Below, piece after piece: positions 24,790-33,797 of a stretch of DNA of 64,000 bases; the first letter of the stretch is position 1; each line of letters opens with the position of its first letter. The notes beneath the pieces are model-generated. The model saw only the letters and a program-made list of their open reading frames with translations. It searched no databases and was not told the DNA's origin. A program made the translations under genes and the position numbers. The stretch comes from Nitrospiraceae bacterium (lineage in GTDB: Bacteria; Nitrospirota; Nitrospiria; Nitrospirales; Nitrospiraceae), in assembly GCA_035623075.1 (NCBI GenBank), contig DASPUC010000003.1, positions 1 through 64,000 on the forward strand, written 5' to 3'.

Positions 24790-25659
24790 ATGATGTTGTG
24801 GTTGCGCAAAAGACCACGACGTGCACCGGGGCCCCGGCAGAATCGGTGGAAGGGACCGCGGGCGACCCTGGCCCTTCATCAGCGGCAGCAAGCGCATCGA
24901 GCCAGAAGATGGGCACGCTGGCGCTGTGTTCTGCTTGCCAGCGGATGGTTGGCCGGAGGTGTCGTGGTCGTATGGGGCATCATGGTGGCAGCGGGGAAGA
25001 TCGCCCCAATCCTCCAGCGAGGCTTGGAGATTCGGGAAGTGCAGGTGACAGGAATACGACATATCGCAAAACAGGATGTACTGGATCGCCTTGCATTGAG
25101 TAAGGGCGTTGCGCTTCATCAGATCGGCGTGCCCTCTCTTATTGAACGACTTCGTGTTCACCCTTGGATCAAGGATGCAACGGTCGAACGGCTGCCACCT
25201 CACACGCTGGCCATTACTGTGCTCGAACGCCTACCGGCAGCGGTTCTTCGCACCGGCTCCAGCCATTTCCTCTGCGATGCGGAGGGCTTCGTGCTGAATC
25301 AGTTGGGCGTTCAGGACGATCCGTCATTCCCCTTGCTCATCGGGTTCGACACAAAGGCGTCGGGACAAGGAGATGGAAGGGTACGGCAAGCGATTCAATC
25401 TGGCGTGAATCTGGCGAAGCTGATTGCGATGGCGTTCGACGGACGTGTTGAGATCGACGCGACTCATTCGTCTGGTCTCGTTGCATCGACAAAAGGAGTC
25501 CGCTTTCAGTTCGGCAGTGAGGCGTTAAGCGATCAGTGGGAACGCTTTCGCAAGGTCAAATCCTCGCTCAAGCTCGTAGCACTCGATGGCAAGAAACGTG
25601 ACATGAGCGAAGTGGATCTCCGATACGACAACCGCGTGATCGTGCGCGAAAGGGGGTGA
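24790..25659 (+). CDS. ftsQ: Cell division protein FtsQ
   Basis: FtsQ is the bitopic divisome protein that links early and late division factors. The 289-residue product has a basic cytoplasmic N-terminus with many Arg/Lys (residues 1-45). One transmembrane helix follows (V-L-L-A-S-G-W-L-A-G-G-V-V-V-V-W). A POTRA-type domain comes next (I-R-E-V-Q-V-T-G-I-R-H-I), then the beta domain with P-P-H-T-L-A-I-T-V-L-E-R. It overlaps the ftsA start by four bases. Confidence 0.92.
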   Translation: MMLWLRKRPRRAPGPRQNRWKGPRATLALHQRQQAHRARRWARWRCVLLASGWLAGGVVVVWGIMVAAGKIAPILQRGLEIREVQVTGIRHIAKQDVLDRLALSKGVALHQIGVPSLIERLRVHPWIKDATVERLPPHTLAITVLERLPAAVLRTGSSHFLCDAEGFVLNQLGVQDDPSFPLLIGFDTKASGQGDGRVRQAIQSGVNLAKLIAMAFDGRVEIDATHSSGLVASTKGVRFQFGSEALSDQWERFRKVKSSLKLVALDGKKRDMSEVDLRYDNRVIVRERG

Positions 25660-26900
25660 GGGCTGTGCCCAAACGAGACCAAATTCTCGTCGGTCTTGAC
25701 ATCGGAACGACCAAAATCTTCGCGATCGTGTCCGAAGTCACCGAGGACGGGGCCCTCAACATCATCGGCGTGGGGTCGAGTCCGTCCCGCGGTCTGCGCA
25801 AGGGAGTGGTGGTGGACATCGAAAGCACCGTGGAATCGATCAAGAAAGCGGTCGAAGAAGCGGAGCTGATGGCGGCAGTCCAGATCAATTCTGTCTATAC
25901 CGGCATTGCCGGAAGCCATATCTCAGCGGAGAACTGTAAAGGAGTCGTTGCGCTCAAGAAATCCGAGGTGACGCGTGACGATATCCAGCGTGCCGTGGAG
26001 AGTGCGCGGACTCTCGCGGTGGTTCCGCACGAGCGGCGCATCCTTCACGTCCTGCCGCGCGAGTTCATGGTGGACGGGCAGGAAGGTGTACGTGAACCGC
26101 TGGGGCTCTCGGGCAATCGTCTCGAGGTGAACGTTCACGTCATCACCGGAGCCGTCACGTCGGCGCAAAACATCATCAAGAGCGTCAATCGCGCCGGGCT
26201 CGATGTCGTCGACATTGTGCTGCAGCCCTTGGCCTCGAGCGAGGCGGTTCTGGGTCAAGAAGAACGAGACCTCGGTGTCGCGATGGTCGATCTTGGCGGA
26301 GGAACCACGGACCTGGCCATTTTCCTGGAGGGCAGCATCCGTCACTCCGCGGTTCTGCCGATCGGAGGGCAGAATCTCACGAAGGATCTGGCGATCGGGT
26401 TGCTGACCTCTCAAACAGAGGCGGAGAAGATCAAGATTCACCATGGTGTTGCGCGAACGGAACTCGTGCAGGCCCACCAGAGCGTTGAGGTGCCGTCGGT
26501 CGGCGACCGCCCGCCCCGAACTTTCTCGCGGCGGGATATCGCAGAAATTCTGGAACCTCGCGTCGAAGAAATGTTCGAGCTCGTTCGAAGAGAAATCGCC
26601 CGTGCCGGCTATGAAGGCATTTTAGGAGCCGGCGTCGTCATTACCGGCGGTACCTCCCTTTTGGAAGGAATGCCCGATGCCGCCGAACATGTGCTGAATT
26701 TGCCGGCTCGACGAGGGGTCCCGACCGGTGTCGGCGGATTACGCGACATTGTCAGCAATCCCATGCATGCAACCGGTGTGGGACTGTTGCTTCACGCGTG
26801 GCGTCACATGGATGAACTGGCGACTGCCGGTCTTCGCAACGGACGACCGTTTGCCAAGGTGTTTGATCGGATGAAGTCCTGGATGTTCGAATTCTTTTAA
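25656..26900 (+). CDS. ftsA: Cell division protein FtsA
   Basis: FtsA is the actin-like ATPase that tethers FtsZ to the membrane. The 414-residue protein has the phosphate-1 motif D-I-G-T-T-K, the 1C subdomain region, [10 protein letters not shown], and [11 protein letters not shown]. It ends in an amphipathic helix ([12 protein letters not shown]) that would bind the membrane. Start is GTG 25656, overlapping ftsQ. ftsZ follows after 52 nt with its own ribosome binding site. Confidence 0.97.
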   Translation: MRAVPKRDQILVGLDIGTTKIFAIVSEVTEDGALNIIGVGSSPSRGLRKGVVVDIESTVESIKKAVEEAELMAAVQINSVYTGIAGSHISAENCKGVVALKKSEVTRDDIQRAVESARTLAVVPHERRILHVLPREFMVDGQEGVREPLGLSGNRLEVNVHVITGAVTSAQNIIKSVNRAGLDVVDIVLQPLASSEAVLGQEERDLGVAMVDLGGGTTDLAIFLEGSIRHSAVLPIGGQNLTKDLAIGLLTSQTEAEKIKIHHGVARTELVQAHQSVEVPSVGDRPPRTFSRRDIAEILEPRVEEMFELVRREIARAGYEGILGAGVVITGGTSLLEGMPDAAEHVLNLPARRGVPTGVGGLRDIVSNPMHATGVGLLLHAWRHMDELATAGLRNGRPFAKVFDRMKSWMFEFF

Positions 26901-26952
26901 CCTTCGTGTGCGGCAGGGCGCCGCGCACGAGCCACGTAAGGGAGGTGTCACG

Positions 26953-28143
26953 ATGTTCTCATTTCAGGAAGATCTCGCGTCGCCCGTGAAAATCAAGGTG
27001 ATTGGTGTCGGCGGTGCCGGATGCAACGCAGTCAACACCATGATCGGGGCGGGGTTGGCGCGAGTCGATTTCATCGCGGCCAACACCGACGTACAGGCTT
27101 TGGATCGATCACGGGCGGCCTATAAAGTTCAGCTTGGGCCGGAGCGCACGAGAGGACTGGGTGCCGGAGCCAAGCCTGAAGTTGGAAAGGATTCTGCGCT
27201 CGAGAGCAAAGATCACATTCGCGAGTGCTTGGAGGGTTCCGACATGGTCTTTGTCACGGCAGGAATGGGTGGCGGGACCGGTACCGGGGCGGCTCCGATC
27301 GTGGCAAGCATTGCGCGCGAGTTAGGCATTCTGACGGTCGGCGTCGTCACGAAACCCTTCCAATACGAAGGGCACCGCCGTGCGGCCTACGCGGAGGAGG
27401 GGATCCGCGATTTACGGCGGCATGTCGATACCTTGCTCGTCATTCCCAATCAACGATTGCTGGGCATCGTCGATAAGGCGACGCCGCTGCTCGAAGCCTT
27501 CAAAGTGGCGGACGACGTGCTGCGACAGGCTATTCAGGGGATCGCCGATGTCATAACCACAACCGGCCACGTGAACGTGGACTTCGCAGACGTGAGGACG
27601 GTCATGTCGCACACGGGCCGAGCTGTAATGGGAATGGGTGTTTCGCGAGGGACCAACCGGGCGATCGAGGCGGCCCAGAAAGCCATCTGCAGTCCATTGC
27701 TCGAGGAAGGAAGTGTGGAGGGCGCTCGCGGGGTGTTGCTGAACATCACCGGTGGTCCGAACATGTCGTTGCATGAGATTGAAGAAGCCGCGTCGATTAT
27801 TCAGCAGACGGCGGATCCCGAAGCCAATATTATCGTCGGTCAGGTGATCAACCCCGACATGGGTGACGATCTGGTGGTCACCGTGATCGCGACTGGCTTC
27901 GAGCGGGACGACCAACCGGTTGCCTCGTCAGCGGATCGGCTCTCGGCAGCCCGTAGCCCGAGGACAAATCAACAGGTCCTCGCCGGGGTCGGCGCCACGA
28001 TGGGCGAGCGGTCGCATAAGGATCTCGACCGTCCCGCGTTCCTGCGACGAACGAGTGATACGAGAGAGACCATGGACCGTATCACGACTGTGCAGGAAGA
28101 CGAGTGGGATGTTCCCACATTCTTGCGCAAGCAAGCAGACTGA
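26953..28143 (+). CDS. ftsZ: Cell division GTPase FtsZ
   Basis: FtsZ is the tubulin-like GTPase that forms the division ring. From ATG 26953, with GGGAGGTG just upstream, it has 396 residues. The signature G106-G-G-T-G-T-G lies in the GTP-binding domain. The T7 loop carries N-V-D-F-A-D-V. A variable linker from about residue 320 precedes the C-terminal peptide [11 protein letters not shown], which should bind FtsA. A longer reading to 26908 lacks support. It is the last dcw gene. Confidence 0.98.
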   Translation: MFSFQEDLASPVKIKVIGVGGAGCNAVNTMIGAGLARVDFIAANTDVQALDRSRAAYKVQLGPERTRGLGAGAKPEVGKDSALESKDHIRECLEGSDMVFVTAGMGGGTGTGAAPIVASIARELGILTVGVVTKPFQYEGHRRAAYAEEGIRDLRRHVDTLLVIPNQRLLGIVDKATPLLEAFKVADDVLRQAIQGIADVITTTGHVNVDFADVRTVMSHTGRAVMGMGVSRGTNRAIEAAQKAICSPLLEEGSVEGARGVLLNITGGPNMSLHEIEEAASIIQQTADPEANIIVGQVINPDMGDDLVVTVIATGFERDDQPVASSADRLSAARSPRTNQQVLAGVGATMGERSHKDLDRPAFLRRTSDTRETMDRITTVQEDEWDVPTFLRKQAD

Positions 28144-28187
28144 TCGCCTCTGTAGGACAGAACGACGAAAGACTGAGGAGACCAAAT

Positions 28188-28922
28188 ATGCAGGCACCGG
28201 TCATCACGGTTCCAGCGTTTGCCACGTCGAGAAGCGGTGTCCAACACTTTTTCGGGACACGTCTCCATGCCGGAACGCTCGCCCTTGATATCGGCGTGCC
28301 GGCCAGAGGACATGATCCGAAAAGACGAGGATGGATGCTCTCGGTCAGGCAAGTGCACGGAACCGAGGCCCTCGTTGTGGATCGACCGATCCGCGATTCC
28401 GACCGGTTCGAGGGTGAGTGGGATGCCTTGGTAACAGATCAGCCGGGAATCACGGTGACGGTTCGCACGGCCGATTGTGTGCCGGTTCTCGTCTATGACC
28501 CGCGCCGTCGAGTGGTGGCAGCTATCCACGCGGGTTGGCGCGGTGCCGTTGCCGACATTGTTCCCAAGACGCTCGCGCTCATGCACTCACGGTTTGGATC
28601 CCATGCGAGGGATCTGCGGGTGAGTATCGGTCCGTCGGCCGGCTCCTGTTGCTACGAGGTTGATGGGCCCGTGTTGCATCAGTTGCGGGCGGGCTTTGAG
28701 GAGTGGCCCAGCGTGGTGCGTGGATGTGATGGTGACAGGGCACGCCTCGACTTGAGGGGCCTCATCCGCCGACAAGTAGAACGGCATGGGGTCAGCACGA
28801 CACATGTGTCGGCCGTCAATCTCTGTACGATTTGCCACGACGACCTGTTTTACTCCTATCGACGTGAAGGGCGAGTGGTTGGGACCATGGTCAGTGGAAT
28901 CGCACTCCTGTCACGCGAATAA
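28188..28922 (+). CDS. pgeF: Peptidoglycan editing factor PgeF (multicopper oxidase-like, YfiH)
   Basis: This is a 244-residue protein of the YfiH/LACC1 family. Family members act as purine nucleoside phosphorylases or amidases that remove misincorporated L-Ser-containing muropeptide precursors. Seen are V-R-Q-V-H-G-T, the zinc-ligand segments T-A-D-C-V-P-V and A-A-I-H-A-G-W-R-G, and P-S-A-G-S-C-C-Y-E-V. ATG 28188 is preceded by GAGGAG, so longer starts are rejected. It follows ftsZ after 44 nt, a common arrangement. Confidence 0.9.
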   Translation: MQAPVITVPAFATSRSGVQHFFGTRLHAGTLALDIGVPARGHDPKRRGWMLSVRQVHGTEALVVDRPIRDSDRFEGEWDALVTDQPGITVTVRTADCVPVLVYDPRRRVVAAIHAGWRGAVADIVPKTLALMHSRFGSHARDLRVSIGPSAGSCCYEVDGPVLHQLRAGFEEWPSVVRGCDGDRARLDLRGLIRRQVERHGVSTTHVSAVNLCTICHDDLFYSYRREGRVVGTMVSGIALLSRE

Positions 28923-29027
28923 TAATGAGGGAGTGTCACCGACCTGCCAATTCCCCGGCACTTTGGGTACAATGTTTGCTGACAAGAACCGAGGTGCCGT
29001 TAAGGGATGGTCTGTATTTAGGACGGG

Positions 29028-29735
29028 ATGGATGCAGAGCCAAGCCGTTCGATCGGCGACAATGTCCGGAACGTATGCGAACGGCTTCATCGAGCAGCCC
29101 TTGGGGCTGGACGTCGAGTCGACAGCGTTCGACTGGTGGCGGCCACGAAGTCCGTCTCAGTCGAGGCCATTCGACAAGGTCTCGCAGCGGGGTTGAACAT
29201 CCTCGGTGAGAGCCGGCTGCAAGAAGCACTTCCGAAAATCGAAGCGCTACGAGGAGAGTCGGTTCACTGGCATTTCATCGGTCGACTCCAACGGCGGAAA
29301 GTCCGGTCTGTGGTCGGCCTATTCGACCTGATTCATTCTGTCGATAGCCTCGAGTTGGCCCAGGAAATCGACCGGCGTGCGGAGCAGAGCGGTCATCGGC
29401 AAGCGGTATTGCTTGAGGTTAATATAGCGGACGAGGCAACGAAAGCCGGTTTTCGGCCCGACGAACTCATCGCGCTTCTCCCGGAGCTGAGCCGGTTGTC
29501 TCATATGGTAGTGAAAGGGTTGATGACGATTCCTCCTCCAACGATGGATGCCGAGGGAGCCCGTCCGTATTTTCGACGGCTAAGGGAAATGGCGCGGAGG
29601 CTGGGGCAGGGCGTACCAGGCTTGTCAATGGATGAACTGTCGATGGGCATGTCGAACGACTATGTCGTGGCCGTAGAAGAAGGGGCCACGCTCGTCCGGG
29701 TCGGCACCGCCATCTTCGGGACCAGGCGCGACTGA
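29028..29735 (+). CDS. YggS family pyridoxal-phosphate homeostasis protein
   Basis: This single-domain PLP-binding alanine-racemase-fold protein (235 aa) maintains vitamin B6 and amino-acid balance but is not an active racemase. The PLP lysine lies in V-A-A-T-K-S-V-S. It also shows L-G-E-S-R-L-Q-E-A, H-W-H-F-I-G-R-L-Q and S-M-G-M-S-N-D-Y. It is followed by proC and yggT, the usual YggS neighbourhood. A TACAAT hexamer at 28968-28973 might be a -10 box, but its -35 is poor. Confidence 0.93.
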   Translation: MDAEPSRSIGDNVRNVCERLHRAALGAGRRVDSVRLVAATKSVSVEAIRQGLAAGLNILGESRLQEALPKIEALRGESVHWHFIGRLQRRKVRSVVGLFDLIHSVDSLELAQEIDRRAEQSGHRQAVLLEVNIADEATKAGFRPDELIALLPELSRLSHMVVKGLMTIPPPTMDAEGARPYFRRLREMARRLGQGVPGLSMDELSMGMSNDYVVAVEEGATLVRVGTAIFGTRRD

Positions 29736-29739
29736 CCTG

Positions 29740-30546
29740 ATGATGAAGAAGAACATTGCGTTTATCGGCGGCGGGCAAATGGCTGAGGCGCTCATCGGCG
29801 GGCTCCTAGCTGGGCAGGTTTGTGTGCCAGAGTTGATTTGGGCCACCGATCCATTGCCGGACCGACGCGATCGATTGAAGAGTCAGTTTGCAATACGAGT
29901 CGGTGCAGATAACGGGGAGGCGGTTACCTGGGCCGATATCGCGCTGCTGGTAGTGAAACCGCAGGCCTTGCCCGGCGTTCTAAAGGAAACACGCAAGGCT
30001 CTTGGCAAACAGGTGGTCATCTCGATCGTGGCGGGCGCGACCATCGGTTCGATCGTGGAGCAGACAACTGCTTCGGCCAAGGTCATTCGCGCCATGCCGA
30101 ACACACCGGTCGTGGTTCGGGAAGGTATGACTGCGCTTGCAAAGGGACCTGGTGTGTCCGAGGATGAGATGCGGATCACACGGGATATTTTCGAGTCGGT
30201 GGGGCGGGTGGTGCTGGTCGAAGAGCGATTGATGGATGCTGTGACAGGGTTGAGCGGTAGTGGTCCGGCCTACGTATTTCAGGCGATCGAAGCGCTTGCC
30301 GACGGTGGCGTGAAGATGGGACTGCCCCGCGCAACGGCGGAACTGTTGGCTGCCCAAACGGTTTTGGGTGCGGCGCGCCTGGTTCTTGAATCAGGAGAAC
30401 ATCCTGCGAAGTTGAAGGATCGAGTTGCTTCGCCGGGTGGAACGACGATCGCCGGACTTCACCAATTGGAGTCGGGCGGGTTACGTGCGACCTTGATCGC
30501 GGCGGTCGAAGCGGCCACGAAGCGATCGCAGGAATTGGGGCGCTAA
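29740..30546 (+). CDS. proC: Pyrroline-5-carboxylate reductase
   Basis: ProC makes L-proline from pyrroline-5-carboxylate with NAD(P)H. The 268-residue protein begins M-M-K-K-N-I-A-F-I-G-G-G-Q-M-A-E. It contains A-M-P-N-T-P-V, L-S-G-S-G-P-A-Y-V and the C-terminal S-P-G-G-T-T signature. It starts 4 nt after the yggS-type gene, and its TAA shares a base with the ATG of yggT (TAATG), so the three genes are likely one operon. Confidence 0.97.
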   Translation: MMKKNIAFIGGGQMAEALIGGLLAGQVCVPELIWATDPLPDRRDRLKSQFAIRVGADNGEAVTWADIALLVVKPQALPGVLKETRKALGKQVVISIVAGATIGSIVEQTTASAKVIRAMPNTPVVVREGMTALAKGPGVSEDEMRITRDIFESVGRVVLVEERLMDAVTGLSGSGPAYVFQAIEALADGGVKMGLPRATAELLAAQTVLGAARLVLESGEHPAKLKDRVASPGGTTIAGLHQLESGGLRATLIAAVEAATKRSQELGR

Positions 30547-30842
30547 TGTTCGTGTTCGGTAATATGTTGCTGGCGGCAGCAACCATTGTAGACTATGTGC
30601 TGTGGCTCTATATGTGGATCATCATTGCGCGGGCGTTGATTTCATGGGTGAATCCGGATCCATGGAATCCGATCGTACAATTTCTCGAGCGTGTTACGGA
30701 ACCGGTGCTCTCGCCGATTCGTCGATGGCTGGGTTGGCGGATGGGCGTCGATCTCTCACCCATTGTCGCAATCTTAGCGATCTGGTTTCTCCAAATTGTG
30801 GTCGTCCAAACGCTCAAAGATTTGGCAGTACGCCTGAACTGA
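30546..30842 (+). CDS. yggT: YggT family membrane protein
   Basis: This small integral membrane protein (98 aa) has two hydrophobic segments separated by a short loop with W-V-N-P-D-P-W-N-P-I-V-Q-F, the conserved YggT signature. The first segment contains W-L-Y-M-W-I-I-I-A-R-A. YggT proteins are associated with the cell envelope and sometimes with division. A DivIVA-domain gene follows after 19 nt, as in many genomes. Confidence 0.93.
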   Translation: MFVFGNMLLAAATIVDYVLWLYMWIIIARALISWVNPDPWNPIVQFLERVTEPVLSPIRRWLGWRMGVDLSPIVAILAIWFLQIVVVQTLKDLAVRLN

Positions 30843-30861
30843 ACCGATCAAGGGGGATGTC

Positions 30862-31374
30862 ATGAAGATCACGCCGCTCGATATCCAGCAGATGGTATTC
30901 AGATCCCGCTTCCGTGGTTATGACAAAGACGAAGTCAATCGATTCCTCGAGGAGTTGGCGCAAACGGTTGAGGAGTTGAACCGAGACAACGCAATCTCGC
31001 GGGAAAAGATTGTGTTTCTCGAACAACAATTGGCCGAACTGAAGCGGACCGAGGCGACGCTCTCCAATACCCTGGTCTCGGCGCAGTCGCTCGCGGAAGA
31101 TGTGAAACGGACTGCGCACCGAGAAGCGGACCTCGTGATGAAGGAAGCGGAACTGAAAGCGGGAGAGTTGATCCGTCAAGCCAGAGCTCAGTTAACCGAC
31201 ACGCAACGGGATCTCTCCGCCCTTCAGAAACAGCGATTGCTGATGGTTGAACGGCTGCGTGCCACGCTTCGCACATTCGAACGAATGTTGGAAGTCGAAG
31301 AACACGAGGTGTATCAGGACGCGGCGACGGCTTCGGAAGACAAACTCGAAGGAGAGTCCAGCCCGGCGTTGTGA
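30862..31374 (+). CDS. DivIVA-domain protein
   Basis: This cytoplasmic protein (170 aa) has an N-terminal DivIVA domain (P-L-D-I-Q-Q-M-V-F-R-S-R-F-R-G-Y-D-K-D-E-V-N). This domain normally senses curved membranes. A long coiled coil follows (about residues 30-150) and an acidic tail. DivIVA-type proteins recruit other factors to poles or septa. It lies immediately downstream of yggT and about 2.7 kb after ftsZ, fitting a role in growth or division. The start has a clear AAGGGGG site. Confidence 0.88.
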   Translation: MKITPLDIQQMVFRSRFRGYDKDEVNRFLEELAQTVEELNRDNAISREKIVFLEQQLAELKRTEATLSNTLVSAQSLAEDVKRTAHREADLVMKEAELKAGELIRQARAQLTDTQRDLSALQKQRLLMVERLRATLRTFERMLEVEEHEVYQDAATASEDKLEGESSPAL

Positions 31375-31486
31375 CCAGCGCACGACCCAGTCCGTCATTC
31401 CCCCGGCGGAGAGGTGGCGGTCTCTCATTCACGTTCACGCGCTGTGGGATTCAGGCGTTGTTAGCGGATTCCACATCCCTCATCAG

Positions 31487-32626
31487 ATGAAGACCAATCG
31501 GGCCATTGAAGCGGCATTGCGGTCGGCCGTTGATGACGGAGTCTTCCCCGGCGCTGTCTTAGCGGTTCGCCTTCGCGGAGAGGTGCAATGCCTGGTTGCG
31601 GCAGGGCAAATGGCCTCCTGCGAGTCGGACGCTCCCGTCGAGGTCACGACGGTATACGATCTTGCCTCGCTCACCAAGCCGTTGGCCACCACGACCGCGA
31701 TTCTGCTTCTCATCCAAGAGGGACGGCTTGGGCTTCGTGATCAAGTGTGCCATGTCTTGACGGAATTGAAGGGATCGGCGATTGGGGAGGCGCTGGTGCA
31801 GGATTTGTTGAGCCACAGTTCCGGGTTGCCGGGTTGGAGACCAATTTATGAGAAGCTGGAGCAAGAAGGTGCTACCGCTCTCTCGCCGGATCAAGCGGAA
31901 CGGACGAAAGAAAGAGTTGTACGACTGATCCGCGACGAGGCGCTCGTCTATGCCAATGGCGAGAAAAGTTTGTATAGCGACTTAGGATTCATGTTGTTGG
32001 GATTCATGGTTGAGCGGATCAGTCACACGATGCTCGACCAGTTTGCTTGGCAACAGTGTTTTCAGCCTCTTGGAGCGGAACCATTGCTCTTTTGCCCACT
32101 TCTGACCAGGAAGCCTGAGGGTTTGTCAAACCAGACGATCGTTCGAGCACAGATTGCTCCGACGGAGTTCGACACGTGGCGCAACAGGCAATTGCAGGGC
32201 GAAGTACACGATGAAAACGCAGCGGCTTTGGGGGGCGTGGCCGGGCATGCGGGTCTGTTCGGAACAGCCGAAGCTGTTCTGGCAGTTTCCGGAGCCTGGC
32301 TTGCGGCCTACCACCAGCGACCATCAATCCTGGCGACTCACCTGGTTACTCGGTTCACCACGCGAACGTCACATATCCGAAATTCCAGCTGGGCGCTGGG
32401 ATGGGATACGCCTTCGATCCCGTCCTCGTCTGGGTCGTACTTTTCACCCACGGCGTTCGGTCATCTCGGCTATACAGGCACATCCTTGTGGATTGATCCA
32501 ACCTGTGAGCTGGAAGTCGTGCTCTTATCCAACCGTGTCTATCCCACGAGGAAGAATGAGAAGATTCGTGAGTTTCGTCCGCTGATTCACGATCTGGTAT
32601 ATCGGGAATATGTTGCCGGAAGGTAG
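31487..32626 (+). CDS. Serine hydrolase, beta-lactamase/penicillin-binding family
   Basis: This 379-residue protein belongs to the class C beta-lactamase-related family (PF00144). Catalytic motifs are the S-L-T-K tetrad (L-A-S-L-T-K), the Y-S-D segment in K-S-L-Y-S-D-L-G and the H-L-G-Y-T-G-T-S loop, which replaces the lactamase K-T-G. There is no obvious signal peptide from ATG 31487. Earlier in-frame starts would add basic residues that overlap the previous gene. It may be a cell-wall-modifying or esterase-type enzyme; the substrate is unknown. Confidence 0.88.
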   Translation: MKTNRAIEAALRSAVDDGVFPGAVLAVRLRGEVQCLVAAGQMASCESDAPVEVTTVYDLASLTKPLATTTAILLLIQEGRLGLRDQVCHVLTELKGSAIGEALVQDLLSHSSGLPGWRPIYEKLEQEGATALSPDQAERTKERVVRLIRDEALVYANGEKSLYSDLGFMLLGFMVERISHTMLDQFAWQQCFQPLGAEPLLFCPLLTRKPEGLSNQTIVRAQIAPTEFDTWRNRQLQGEVHDENAAALGGVAGHAGLFGTAEAVLAVSGAWLAAYHQRPSILATHLVTRFTTRTSHIRNSSWALGWDTPSIPSSSGSYFSPTAFGHLGYTGTSLWIDPTCELEVVLLSNRVYPTRKNEKIREFRPLIHDLVYREYVAGR

Positions 32627-32633
32627 ATCGGAC

Positions 32634-32951
32634 TTACGAGCGGTCCTGATACTCGAGCCAAGATTCTTTTTCGGCGAGGTACTTGGTGCCTTTGAAGTTG
32701 GTACGGGTCCTCATTCGGCTGAACCCTAATCCCTGCAGCTTCTCTACCAGTTCCTTTACGGCCGCGCCAATCGTCGGGTGGGTACGCCCTTCGACGGTCA
32801 GAGCTTCATACATCACTTTGGCTGAATAGCCGGACGGCGTCCGATTGACCAGGATAGCACGATTAAAATAGCGCTCACTCGGATCGACTCCTTCGAGTTG
32901 GTGTTTTTCAACGAGACCTTCTTTTTTCAGCATGAGCGGAAGCGAACTCAT
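32634..32951 (-). CDS. Hypothetical protein (105 aa)
   Basis: On the minus strand, an AGGAGG site sits 5 nt before the ATG (complement of 32949-32951). A GTG lies one codon upstream. The product contains R-A-I-L-V-N-R-T-P-S-G-Y-S-A-K-V-M-Y-E-A-L-T-V-E-G-R-T and V-K-E-L-V-E-K-L-Q-G-L-G-F, a mixed alpha/beta pattern. No signal peptide or membrane segment is present. It lies between two plus-strand genes. No known family is recognised. Confidence 0.75.
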   Translation of the reverse strand: MSSLPLMLKKEGLVEKHQLEGVDPSERYFNRAILVNRTPSGYSAKVMYEALTVEGRTHPTIGAAVKELVEKLQGLGFSRMRTRTNFKGTKYLAEKESWLEYQDRS

Positions 32952-33101
32952 CACGACCTCCTACGACATCAGACCATTGAGTTCAGTTGGCCCGATTATA
33001 GGAGTGTGTCCGGTTGGAGTGCAACACGTTGACAAGGTTCCAACCCCCTCTCTATCATCCACCTCGCTTCGGGGAATGTGGCCGACTTGCGTCGGACGAG
33101 C

Positions 33102-33638
33102 ATGAATATTCCTAACAGCTTGACCATCCTCCGCATTCTCCTGATCCCTGTCTATATCGGGTTGTTGGTGTATGAGCAGTATGACCTGGCACTCGTTGTC
33201 CTCCTTCTTGCCGGAGTGACAGACGCGCTCGACGGCACCATTGCGCGGGTGACAAATCAACGGACGCGGTTGGGTTCGTTCTTGGATCCCCTTGCCGACA
33301 AGTTGTTGTTGACGTCTGGATTTCTCGCGCTGTCCGCGACTCATCTTATTCCGTTGTGGGTCACCATTGTTGTCGTGAGTCGGGATCTGATGCTGTTATT
33401 GGGCACGGCTGTGGCTCAGTTTACCGAGACACCCGTCGATATTACGCCGACCTTTTTAGGCAAAGGGACGACCTTCCTTCAGTTGACGTACGTGCTTCTC
33501 GTCATTTTTTTGAGCTCTCGACGGATCGATCTGTCCCTCATCGACCCTCTCCTGGCCGGGATGGTCGCATTCACGCTCCTCTCCGGGCTGCATTACCTCT
33601 ATCGCGGATATCGGCATTCCAATACACAAAGCGCGTAG
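33102..33638 (+). CDS. pgsA: CDP-diacylglycerol:glycerol-3-phosphate phosphatidyltransferase
   Basis: PgsA makes phosphatidylglycerol-phosphate. The 178-residue protein starts M-N-I-P-N-S-L-T-I-L-R-I-L-L-I-P and has about five membrane segments. The CDP-alcohol transferase motif D-A-L-D-G-T-I-A-R...G-S-F-L-D-P-L-A-D-K is complete. ATG 33102 fits the family start; a TTG eight codons upstream is less likely. It is separated from pilC by a 159-nt gap holding a promoter. Confidence 0.95.
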   Translation: MNIPNSLTILRILLIPVYIGLLVYEQYDLALVVLLLAGVTDALDGTIARVTNQRTRLGSFLDPLADKLLLTSGFLALSATHLIPLWVTIVVVSRDLMLLLGTAVAQFTETPVDITPTFLGKGTTFLQLTYVLLVIFLSSRRIDLSLIDPLLAGMVAFTLLSGLHYLYRGYRHSNTQSA

Positions 33639-33697
33639 CTCTTCTTCGTTGAGCCGACGACCGGAATGACGATGGTGCGCGCAGATTGTGCATTTGT

Positions 33698-33726
33698 TTG
33701 ACAGGTTTTGAGGTCACCAGTAGACT
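33698..33726 (+). promoter_or_regulatory. Sigma70 promoter for pilC and the pilSR-like genes
   Basis: A perfect TTGACA (33698-33703) and TAGACT (33721-33726) lie 17 nt apart. The start of pilC is about 70 nt downstream. No sigma54 (-24/-12) site was seen here. Confidence 0.65.
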
Positions 33727-33797
33727 CGCTCAAGAGGTATTCCGCGCGGATTCACACAGGCCGGCGGCCCGGCCGTATCGAAAGACGAGAGTCTCCT

